Assembly (NCBI GenBank): GCA_037178675.1
Contig: JAYMGJ010000589.1
Location: 1 to 42,418, forward strand
Direction: 5' to 3'
DNA: 42,418 bases
Source: Scleroderma bovista
Taxonomy: Eukaryota; Basidiomycota; Agaricomycetes; Boletales; Sclerodermataceae
Shown here piece by piece: positions 31,622-40,460 of the stretch. The notes below the pieces were generated by a model. It was not told where the DNA came from, ran no database searches, and saw only the letters and a program-made list of their open reading frames with translations. The number at the start of each line of letters is the position of its first letter. The stretch's first letter is position 1. Position numbers and translations under genes: made by a program.

Positions 31622-32246
31622 TGTCAAGACTGGTTCTTCACCGATCTGATCTCTACGGGGGATCTGGGGGTCAGAGGTTGGCCTAGCGGTAAGACCGAGA
31701 TGCTACATAGTGTAGTCGCGCTTCCCGAGTAATAGGAAGGCCGACCGAGGGTCTGACGGAGAGTCCGAGGGTAAACGGTCTACGACTGAGTGCTTGTACG
31801 AGGATAGAGACGGAGAGCACAAAGAGAGAACAGATGAGAAGTATCTTATTTGATATTCGAACTGAAACTACAACAGACCAAGTATCTAGGTATTTATACT
31901 GAGTGGAACGGATGAGGCGATGTACGGGAAGTCAGGATTACCGATGAATGACGAGCGCAGTCGCGCTGCGCGCTGAGTAAGTACGGTAAGTGCGATAACC
32001 AGATTACCGATGAGTATCGTATTAGTAATGCAATGGGACGGGAACATATAGTAACCGGAAACAAGAAAGGAAACATATTAGGTAATCGTACAGGGAGACA
32101 GAACGGACAACACGCTCACCGATTGGTGACGATACAGGACAGATAGAGAGAAATGGAAAGGGAGTACATACAATAAAACGGGCAGCGAACGCGTGGACGC
32201 GATCAGACAATAGGGTACAGGGTGATCAGATGTCACGGTCGTGACA
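31622..32246 (-). repeat. Gypsy-type 3' LTR (625 bp)
   Basis: Partner of 34837-35426; contains a 28-bp and a roughly 10-bp segment absent from the partner. Confidence 0.93.
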
Positions 32247-32342
32247 GTATCCCCCTCTTAGGGCCGAGCCCATGAGGCTGCAATGCGTATTCCACACCGA
32301 ATGTGTGCGACCATTGTCTGGGTTTGAAAATCGGTTAGGGCA

Positions 32343-32350
32343 TATATAAG
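32343..32350 (+). promoter_or_regulatory. TATA box of the embedded gene
   Basis: TATATAAG lies 61 bases before the ATG at 32412, inside the gypsy-type interior and pointing against gag. Confidence 0.5.
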
Positions 32351-32411
32351 ACTGGCCTTCGGTGACGGTGACCCAACAAATTCTCTTCTTTCATATCTTA
32401 CTTGATTAACC

Positions 32412-33228
32412 ATGTCCGCTGGCAACAACAACACCGATTGGACGCGCGCCGCCTCGCCAGAGTTGGAAGGGAAACCGACCAACTCAACCAAGTTCAATGA
32501 GCAGTTGCGTCGGCGACGGGAACGTTTGATGAAACAGGCAGCCGAGCAAGAGGCGAAGAGGTTGGCAGAAGAGGCTGCAAAGAAGAAGGCTGAGGAGGAG
32601 GCGAGGAGAGTTGCCGAGGAGAAGCGGAAGGCTGAGGAGCAGGTGAAGAAGGTCGCCGAGGCGAAAGCATGGGCCGACTTCGAGGAAAGGCGCAAGGCTG
32701 AGGCGGAGGTGAGGGCAAAGGAGAAGGCCGCGTCGCTGGCGGCTGGGGAGGAGATGTGGGTGCGATTGGGGCTGGGGCCGAAACCCAAGGTGCGTCGTCA
32801 TTAATTCTTTATTGACTTTTGTTGATTTATTATTTGATTAGCCTCGCCAGGTCACTGCCCGTTCCAACACGGGCATAATGGGGTTCAGGCCCCCTTGTGA
32901 CTGATGCAGGCGGAGCGGCCACAGCGACAAGTGCGAGCTGGCCGATGGTGCGCGCACACCGACGTGCGGTCGGTGTCAGCGCTCCAAGATCAAGTGCATG
33001 TTTGAAATTTCAACAGCGGCGATGGAGAGGTCGGCGAGCGGAGAGAAATGGAAGCAGAGCGAGAAGTCGGTGGAGCCGAACACGTCACCGAGAGGAGGGG
33101 AGAAGCGCAAGAGGACGAAGAAGACGATCGCCGACGCTGCAAGTACGGAGGAGATCGAGGCAGCGATGGGAGGGTTTTCAGTGGCTGGACCGTCGAATCG
33201 ACGGAGAATGATCGGGGATACCGAGTAG
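32412..33228 (+). pseudogene. Coiled-coil and Zn2Cys6-like protein gene inside gypsy element
   Basis: Exon 1 (32412-32789) encodes MSAGNNNTDWTRAASPELEG and then a long Lys/Glu/Ala coiled coil (AEEKRKAEEQVKKVAEAKA). The intron 32790-32841 (52 nt) has GTGCGT...TTAG ends and keeps phase 0. Exon 2 has six Cys in the order C-x2-C-x8-C-x10-C-x2-C-x6-C (CD-stop-CRRSGHSDKC, then CGRCQRSKIKC), close to a fungal Zn2Cys6 DNA-binding cluster with a longer first loop. A basic tail follows (KRKRTKKT) and the frame ends GDTE-TAG at 33228. TGA at 32902-32904 falls between the first two Cys and most likely replaces CGA (Arg). Similar coiled-coil/Cys-cluster proteins are common in Boletales-type genomes, function unknown. 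A nuclear regulatory role is inference. Confidence 0.65.
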
Positions 33229-33314
33229 CGTGAAAGAGTGTTCATATTGGCAAATGACGGATCTACAAAACAGTGGGTAGAACCCGAATCTACTAACGCA
33301 GGAAAGGAAGGCAT
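33180..33314 (-). pseudogene. pol: Gypsy protease fragment
   Basis: Minus-strand FPALVDSGSTHCFVDPSFA carries the aspartic protease motif DSGST, then SPIILRRFDGP, where a typical gypsy protease would continue. Homology ends there, antisense to the 3' end of the embedded gene. No RT, RNase H or integrase follows. Confidence 0.7.
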
Positions 33315-33451
33315 AGTATGGTCAACGATTGTTACAGAGGGTCGGAGAGAGTTTGGATCGGAAAGAGCAGCTGTGTTGAGTCAGGCCTCCATAGGTGCAC
33401 AGTCGGGAACAACACAACTCCCACTCTGTGCGGAGTCTCGGGAGTTGCTAT

Positions 33452-34813
33452 TTATTTTTTTGCCTCGGTGGAGGCCGTCGGTTTGGCTTCCAACGTGGTC
33501 GTGGTAGTAGCTGCCCTAGCCTTGGCTGCTCGAGAGCCTGACTTGGGGCAGTCCTTGGCCTTGTGGCCAGTTGCTCCACAGAACATGCACAGATTCATAT
33601 CAAACCTGTGCTTGCGTTCCTCTGAGGTCAGCTTGCCGTCCTTACCGAGCTTGTCCGAAAGCTCAGCAGTTTTGCCCGACCTGTTAGATTTCAGAGTTGG
33701 GGTTGACGACGAAGAGGGCTGGGCAGCATTGCCTGAGGATTTACCCTTATCAGTTTTACCCGACTTGGTGTTGGGGGTGTTGGTACTAGTGCTGGTAGAG
33801 GTCTTGTTCTGACGAGCGACCTCTTCCTTGCGTTCCCAATATCGGGTGTCGATCTCCTGGGTGAGGACGTGAAGACCGTTCAGAGTGCGCGGTTTACCGA
33901 CACGGCTGATCTCGTCCTTGATTCGGTCGGGGAGACCTGTATAGAAGTGATGACGCAGGGCGCCATCGCCATAGCCCCGAATCTGGGACGCGATACGGTT
34001 GAAATCAACCACGTATCTGTTGGCACAATGGTTTTCCTTCATGCGGAGGTGGTCGAGCTGATGCTTGGCATCGGCAACTGGGTCGTGGGGACCGAAGGTT
34101 GTTTGGAGTTCAATAACGAACTCTTCCCAATCGGTCATCCAGATCGGACGGTTGTGGGGATCTCCTGCACCGAGTAGGTCTGGCTCGAACCATTCAAGAG
34201 CCATTCCTTTGAGGTAGGATTGCGCAAATGTGACCTTGGTTCGGTCAGTGCAAAACGCCTTCAGTCGGTCCTGGAAGTTGAGCTCGCACTGGACTAGGAA
34301 TGTGCGCAACTTCTTTGGATCGGTCCCGTCAAAGGTGTCGGGTTCGCGCACCTTGGTGCGAGACAAAGACTCAGATGAGCGCGAAGATCGTGCGAGTCTG
34401 TCGATAGCAATGGAGAGGTTATTGAAAATGACTAGACCGGCCTCTTCTTGGTCGGGGATGCCCTCAATAGGGTCTTCACCGCCATCATCAGGGTTTGGGT
34501 CGTCGGGGTCATCGGGACCATCACCGCCGGGACCACCGTCACCGGGGCCATTGTCATCGGGATGGTCACCACCCAGGTCATCGCCGAGGTCTTCGATGAA
34601 AGCCCCAGGTGGGCGACGCTGAGCAGGGGAGGAGGCTCTCCGAGCGGAGAAGCCTTGGAATTGGGAGACAGAGTCGGGTGAGCGCCTGAGGCTAGTCAGA
34701 GCGCTTAAGGCAGCAGCCCGACGAGTGTCGGATGCTGAGGGTTCTGGGTTGTTTGCGCAAGCAGTGCGCGAGCGAGTTTGGATTGTCCTGGACATAGATG
34801 ATTGTGAACTCAT
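33452..34813 (-). CDS. gag: Gypsy Gag with CCHC zinc knuckle
   Basis: A 453-residue intact frame starting MSSQSSMSRTIQTRSRT. An acidic Gly/Asp/Pro linker (residues about 70-115) precedes the Gag core: FDGTDPKKLRTFLVQCELNF, FAQSYLKGMALEWFEPDLL, WEEFVIELQTTFGPHDP and YVVDFNRIASQIRGYGDGAL. A Ser/Thr-rich region leads to one zinc knuckle, CMFCGATGHKAKDCP (CX2CX4HX4C), near residue 408. The tail is Ala/Lys-rich. It matches the Ty3/gypsy Gag of Agaricomycetes and would assemble particles. It is separated from the protease fragment by about 140 bases containing a frame change, as expected for a gag-pol boundary. Confidence 0.88.
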   Translation of the reverse strand: MSSQSSMSRTIQTRSRTACANNPEPSASDTRRAAALSALTSLRRSPDSVSQFQGFSARRASSPAQRRPPGAFIEDLGDDLGGDHPDDNGPGDGGPGGDGPDDPDDPNPDDGGEDPIEGIPDQEEAGLVIFNNLSIAIDRLARSSRSSESLSRTKVREPDTFDGTDPKKLRTFLVQCELNFQDRLKAFCTDRTKVTFAQSYLKGMALEWFEPDLLGAGDPHNRPIWMTDWEEFVIELQTTFGPHDPVADAKHQLDHLRMKENHCANRYVVDFNRIASQIRGYGDGALRHHFYTGLPDRIKDEISRVGKPRTLNGLHVLTQEIDTRYWERKEEVARQNKTSTSTSTNTPNTKSGKTDKGKSSGNAAQPSSSSTPTLKSNRSGKTAELSDKLGKDGKLTSEERKHRFDMNLCMFCGATGHKAKDCPKSGSRAAKARAATTTTTLEAKPTASTEAKK

Positions 34814-34836
34814 ACAAGACTAGAGTTCGAATATAC

Positions 34837-35426
34837 TGTCAAGACCGGTTCTTCACCGATCTGATCTCTACGGGGGATCTGGGGGTCAGAGGTTGGCCTA
34901 GCGGTAAGACCGAGATGCTACGTAGCGTAGTCGCGCTTCCCGAGTAATAGGAAGGCCGACCGAGGGTCTGACGGAGAGTCCGAGGGTAAACGGTCTACGA
35001 CTGAGTGCTTGTACGAGGATAGAGACGGAGAGCACAAAGAGAGAACAGACGAGAAGTATCTTATTTGATATTCGAACTGAAACTACAACAGACCGAGTAT
35101 CTAGGTGCGATGTACGGGAAGTCGGGATTACCGATGAATGACGAGCGCAGTCACGCTGCGCGCCGGTAAGTGCGATAACCAGATTACCGATGAGTATCGT
35201 ATTAGTAATGCAACGGGACGGGAACGTATAGTAACCGGAAACAAGAAAGGAAACATATTAGATAATCATACAGGGAGACAGAACGGACAACACGCTCACC
35301 GATCAGTGATGATACAGGACAGATAGAGAGAAACGGAAAGGGAGTACATACAATAAAACGGGCGGCGAACGCGTGGACGCAATTGGACAATAGGGTACAG
35401 GGTGATCGGATGTCACGGTTGTGACA
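34837..35426 (-). repeat. Gypsy-type 5' LTR (590 bp)
   Basis: Near-identical to 31622-32246 apart from two small gaps and scattered transitions. Confidence 0.93.
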
Positions 35427-35431
35427 GCTGT

Positions 35432-37523
35432 GCTGGCTGTAAGGGAAAAATGGTTGATAATAGTGAATTATCTGGTGCTTTCTGGCTTCTAGACTCTGGC
35501 GCATCACGCCACTTCACCGGTGACATAGGTGATTTCACCTCCTATAATGCACTAAAGCAAGCACATTACACCAAAATGGCTAATGGTGTAGCACTAATTG
35601 CTGGCATTGGCACAGTATTACTCTGGTGCCTAGACCACAACTCAGGGGATGAGAAAGTTATCACACTCGCCCAAGTGCTCCATATGCCAGGTGCTACTGC
35701 ACACCTCATTTCTATGGGCAAAATGCTCCAGTGTAACTACAGAGTCACTGGCAATAAGCAAGGCATTAGCCTCATTTATAAAGCTGAATGCCTATGGTTT
35801 GGGCCAGACCCAGAAGACGATCACAACATCATTTTCAGGATTAGATCTATGCCGATAATTAGATCTAACTATATCACCTCCGTGAGCAAAGTCGATTATG
35901 ACATTATGCACCGGAGATTTGGGCACCCCTTGAAGGAAGTACTCCGGCATGTGCAAAAGCATATGCAGCACTTCCCCGAGATCCACTTTCCTACTGAGGA
36001 CTGTGTTTGCCCTGGATGTGCTCTTGGCAAGATGCCCAATCAAGCTTTCCCAGAGAACGAAAGACATGCTTCCAAGCCCTTTGAGCTGGTGCACTCTGAC
36101 CTCAAATCCTTCCTGGTTATGTTGTACCGAAAGTTTAAATATGTTATCACCTTCTACGATGACTATACCTCTCACACCTGGACTATGCCTCTTTGCTCCA
36201 AAGCTGCAGTGATTATGGCTGCCAAAGATTTCCTCGCAATGGTGCATGTCCAGCATGATACGCATGTTGTTGGATGGATGTCCGATGCCGGTGGAGAGTA
36301 TAAATCTGATCTGTTTGATTGAGCACTCCTTGAAAAAGGAATTAAAATATATCAAAGTGCTCCAAGAACCCCCATGCAAAATGGCCGCGCCGAGTGTTTA
36401 GGGCGCACTCTCATGGATAAAGCTGAGTCTATGCAGCATCAAGCCTGCATTCCTGACTCCTGGTGGGAATTTGTGTTCGCTTATGCAACCCACATTTACA
36501 ACTGTACTCCGGTAGCTCGCCTGTGATGGCGCACCCCCCACGAAATGCTTAAGGGAGAGATGTCTAACATTGACCACCTCCATGTATTTGGCTGTGGAGC
36601 CTTTGTCTACCTCCCAGCCTCAGCTTGAGCAAATAAGATGGCTCCCAAGTTGGAGCTTATGACCTATGTCAGTGTTGCCCCTGGCAATGAGCGCAACTTC
36701 TTGTTTATGTGCTCCACCAATGCAGTGTTTACTGCTGCTCACACCGTCTTTGACGAGCATCACTTCCCTCACTGCCCTAAGAACAGGTGCAAACCTCTCA
36801 AGAACCCTTTTGGAAGGGTAAATCCAAAACCTACCACTGATTGACCAGGGAATCCCCCTGATGATATCGACAGTGATGATGATGTGGAACATGACTATGG
36901 CTACCCACATCCCCAAGCACAGGATGACGATCCAAAGCGTGAGGAACCTGAGGCTCCTGAGGAAGAGCCTAACCAAATAAATCCTCCCTGTATGCCATCT
37001 CCAGTGCCTCCACTGGCACTGAGAATGCCTTCACCAGCGAGAAACCTGCCACCTCTGGCACCACAGTGCCCTGGCCGAGCTGAACGCCACCAGAATACAC
37101 CACAACCCCCTGCAGTGAATATCCCTGCCCACCCCCAACGTGAACATAGATTGCCATTGTGCCCCAGTAACATGTATGGTGAGCAGCAACATCCCGTTGA
37201 GCAACTCCAGGATATCAAAAGTGCCTCTTGATGGCAAGAAACAGTGGGTGAGGCCCCTAGGCCCCCACAACTGGACACACCAGACCATGTTCCTGGTGGT
37301 TTCCCTGACACCTCTGCAATGCCCAGTGAGGAAGATGTGCAAAAAATGTGTGAGGAAGGGGGAGCAAACCTAGTCTGTTTCCTGATGGGCAAAGCCCTCA
37401 CAACCAGCAAGCCTCAATATGAGAGCGTCCACAACTGGTCCTACAAGGACATTGCTTGCTTACCTCAAGCTGAGCAGAAACTCTGGCGACTTGCTTGCCA
37501 AGAAGAGCTTGACGTGCTGAGAA
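35432..37523 (+). pseudogene. pol: Copia copy 2 protease, integrase and RT start
   Basis: Protease WLLDSGASRHFTGDIGDF, integrase zinc motif MHRRFGHPLKEVL and CPGCALGK, core HSDLKSF, WMSDAGGEYKSD and, after a stop, MQNGRAECLGRTL. In the last motif the residue next to the catalytic Glu is Cys (Arg in copy 1). TGA codons at about 36320, 36527, 36626 and 36842 correspond to CGA, CAA, AGA and CGA in copy 1. The linker keeps Pro-rich PSPVPPLALRMPSPA. The frame is cut at 37523 by the hAT-like MITE. Confidence 0.88.
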
Positions 37524-38073
37524 TAGAGTTTAAAAGTCCAGTCCAGTCCGGTTTTTTTGCCTTTTTTGGAAGAGGACCGGACTGGACCGCTTTTGGAAGC
37601 CTGGGAATGGTTCATGGACCGCTTAAAGACTGGTCCAAAGTGGTTGCAACCGGTTTTCAAAAAGACCAGTCCAAAACTGCTAAAAAAACCAGTCCAAACC
37701 ACTAAAAAACCGGTTTTTTTGCATTTTATTGATGTTTTTCACATCAAAGGTGTGTCAGATAGCATCTAAATACTATTTATAGACTGTAGTAATTATATAC
37801 AAGTCATTATATATTTATTTGTGCCATATTTCATCCAAAAAGATCAGTTTTACACCCCTTAAGACCCACTGCAGGCCAAAATTAGCCTGTAATATAGGGG
37901 TTTTTATACCATATATGTATTGCTTACATAATGCGGTTGCAACCGGTTGCAACCAGTCTTTTTCATCATTCTCAAAAGTAGGCAACTGGCAACTGCAGTC
38001 CGGTTGTGACCAGTCCAGTCCAGTCCAGTTTCTGGTCTTTTTGCGGTCCTATGGACTGGACTTTTAAACTCTA
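37524..38073. mobile_element. 550-bp hAT-like MITE with perfect 8-bp TSD
   Basis: Inverted ends TAGAGTTTAAAAGTCCAGTC on both sides (20+ bp) with GCTGAGAA duplicated at 37516-37523 and 38074-38081. TA-R-N-G ends and 8-bp duplications are hAT features. The interior is AT-rich with repeated CCGGTTGCAACC subterminal motifs and no coding sequence. It interrupts copia copy 2 at the codon following DVLR. Confidence 0.93.
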
Positions 38074-38081
38074 GCTGAGAA

Positions 38082-40126
38082 AGCGCAAAGTCTTTGAGCT
38101 AGTTGACCGAGCCCGAGACCAGAAGGTCATAAAGAATCGATGGGTCTTCAATGTCAAATCGGATGGCTGTAAGAAAGCCTGCTTAGTAGCAAAAGGCTTC
38201 TCCCAGGTCGAGGGATTAGATTTCGACCAGGTCTTCTCACCAGTCATGCACTTTGAAACAGTGCACCTCATGCTTGCGCTTGCTGCACTTGAAAACTGGT
38301 ATATCACTGGACTCGACATTCAGAGCACCTACTTGTATGGCAAGCTCAACAAAGAGATCTACATGGAACAACCAAAAGAGTTTGCAGTTCCCAGGCAAGA
38401 GCGCAAAGTGCTCCACCTCTGGCGTGCTGTCAAGTCTGGGTCTACTTCAGTAGGGGGTCTGGTCAAGTCCGGACGAAAGTGGACGAGAGGGGAGGTCAGA
38501 GGTTTGGGCAGAGGTTAGCCCAGGCCGGAGTTGCAACCGATTGGATTCAATGACAAGGACGACGAGCGTTGATCCCTTGTATAGGTTCCAGTCAGACGGA
38601 GGAAGGGACAGAGATGGACAAGGATCAGGAGTAGTAACTTAGATGATTTCAGACTGAGGTGTACAAGGTAAACTAGAGGGTACTTATACTAGTAGAAACT
38701 AGGGTTGAGTACATACGGTGACAAGTAAACAACCTAATAGCAGACAAGGGATGACTGGAGTTAGGACTAGGTCAGGTCCAGTGAAAATAAAGTCAGGTCC
38801 AGTGAAAATATTACAAGGTCTAGGATATATTGAGTTCATGGAGAACTCATGTCAAGGCAGGGCAGATGGAGAGGTGTAGTAAAAGTGAATGGGGTATAGA
38901 CCCAGGGTTGTACTTAATGGAAGGTTATCTGTGCGTCTGTGACCGGAGTTGGGTTAGAGAGCTGTGATGCGACCGGAGTGACCGGATAAGACCCGGAGTT
39001 GGATATGGTAGTAACATGTGCCCTCTATGGCCTCAAACAGGCTGGCCTAGCTTGATGGCACACACTTGATGAGTCTCTCAAAGAGCTCGGGTTTGAGTGC
39101 CTTAAGTCTGAAGCAGGCATCTTCTTCTACAAGAAGAAAGGCACCAACATTGTCATTGGTATTATCTATGTTGACGACGCACTATTCTGCAGCCCTAACA
39201 AAGCTGTTGTTGATTCCATCAAAGTGCAGTTCATGCGCAAATGGGAGTGCAGAGACCTTGGAGAACCAAATGAGTTCCTCTGAATGTGAATCACTCGCAA
39301 AGGTCATGCTATCCACTTGGATCAGTGTGTGTACCTCCAAAAGGTCGTCGAACGCTGTGACATGCTCAATGCAAAGTCCACAAGCATCCCACTGCTGGCT
39401 GGCTACTATGCTGTCAAAAATACAGAGCCTGTTGATACAGAACTCCACTCCTGTCTTTAGATGGTTATTGGGTCCCTTCTGTACCTTATGTTAGGCACTA
39501 GGCTTGACATTGCCTTTGCAGTCACCCATCTTTTGCACCATGCCGCGAACCCATCCCAGGACCACCTGAACAAAGTGCTGTATATCTGTCGCTATCTAAT
39601 TGGGACACCTATATACTCCCTAGTATAAAATGGTGGATCCAGTGCTGGCTTGATTGCATGCACAGACTCAGATTGGGGATCAGACCCTACCTCTCACCTC
39701 TCGCAGACAGGTTTCTATCTAAAGCTTGCAGATGGCTTGATCAGTTGGACTTCTTGTGTGCAGAAGACTATTGCGTACTCATCCACTGAGGCCAAATACA
39801 TGGCTTTGAGCGATTGCGCTCTCCAAGTTACCTGGATTCGGAGTTTACTCGGGGAGCTCGGCTATAAGCTGAAAGCTATCCTGATTTGCGGTGATAATCA
39901 AGGGTCCATATTCATGGCATCCAACCCTGTAATGGAGCCTCACTCCAAGCACATTGACATCCGCTACCACAGAATCCATGAGTCAGTTGCAAAAGGTAAC
40001 ATGGAACTATTCCTCATTGATGGTGCTGAAAATCCTGCTGATCTGCTCACCAAGAACTTACCACGTGAGAAATTCATGAAGTTCAGAGCTCAACTAGGCT
40101 TACAGTTCCCCTCTGGCAGCATCTAG
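38082..40126 (+). pseudogene. pol: Copia copy 2 reverse transcriptase and RNase H
   Basis: RT resumes after the MITE with VAKGFSQVEGLDFDQVFSPV and LDIQSTYLYGKL, is cut at 38428-39016 by a solo LTR, and resumes with ALYGLKQAGLA and IIYVDDALF near 39165. Stops at about 39055 and 39283 and several missense changes follow. RNase H (ACTDSDWGSDPTS, SSTEAKYMALSD, CGDNQGSIFMASN) is largely intact from 39650 to TAG at 40124. In SSTEAKYM the catalytic-site Glu of the copy 1 SSTEAEYM motif is Lys. Confidence 0.88.
38428..39016 (-). mobile_element. Solo gypsy-type LTR (family B) in copia copy 2 RT
   Basis: TGTCAAGTCTGGG...GTAGTAACA, 589 bp, with CGTGC (38423-38427) and TGTGC (39017-39021) flanks differing by one CpG-type transition. 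Copy 1 reads GGCGTGCCCTC uninterrupted at this site. Confidence 0.9.
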
Positions 40127-40172
40127 CACCTTATTCGCTGAAGTGCTCTACATGCAGCACAGCAAGGGGGAG

Positions 40173-40460
40173 TGTTGAAGTCACACATGCACCCAGCATA
40201 AACCGTCGACGAAGTGCGCACAAGACTGCGACCCATATTAGTGTAGACTTAGTAATAGTCCTCTTTGGAGCAGATGTTACATGTCACATGTCACATGTCA
40301 CAGTCACGCGTCACACTATTTGTTGTATATAAACAGCGGACATCGCTTATATAATATAACAGCTCTTGACCAGCTACCGCTACCATCTCAGGTTGTGCAC
40401 TCCACCCAACAGGTGAGTTGGAGTAGCAGTTCCTCTATGTATATAGGTATTGCTTCAACA
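40173..40460 (+). repeat. Copia LTR shared by copies 2 and 3 (288 bp)
   Basis: Preceded by the purine tract AAGGGGGAG and followed by the primer site GGTTATGAGCCC (40461-40472), so it serves as 3' LTR of one unit and 5' LTR of the next. Confidence 0.95.

Larger units (their letters stand above)
31622..35426 (-). mobile_element. Gypsy-type element lacking pol, carrying an extra gene
   Basis: LTRs 31622-32246 and 34837-35426 with perfect GCTGT duplications (31617-31621 and 35427-35431) inside copia copy 2. On the minus strand the element starts TGTCACRACC and ends CTTGACA. Gag is intact on the minus strand and only a protease fragment follows. Instead of RT, RNase H and integrase there is a plus-strand gene (32412-33228). 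A purine tract, AAGAGGGGGATAC on the minus strand, precedes the 3' LTR. I did not recognise the primer site. Confidence 0.92.
29008..40460 (+). mobile_element. Copia copy 2, first unit of a tandem array
   Basis: A 5'-truncated LTR (29008-29269), primer site GGTTATGAGCCC (29270-29281), gag-pol interior and a complete LTR at 40173-40460. The interior is split by four insertions: 29689-30329, 31622-35426, 37524-38073 and 38428-39016. Many codons are turned into TGA. The 3' LTR is immediately followed by another primer site and gag, so it is shared with copy 3. Confidence 0.93.

Noticed and set aside
32258..32788. 176-codon minus-strand frame
   Set aside because: Antisense of the coiled-coil exon; Ser/Ala/Phe pattern is the complement of Lys/Glu/Ala codons.
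33318..33812. Plus-strand 164-codon frame
   Set aside because: Antisense of the intact gypsy gag; no independent support.
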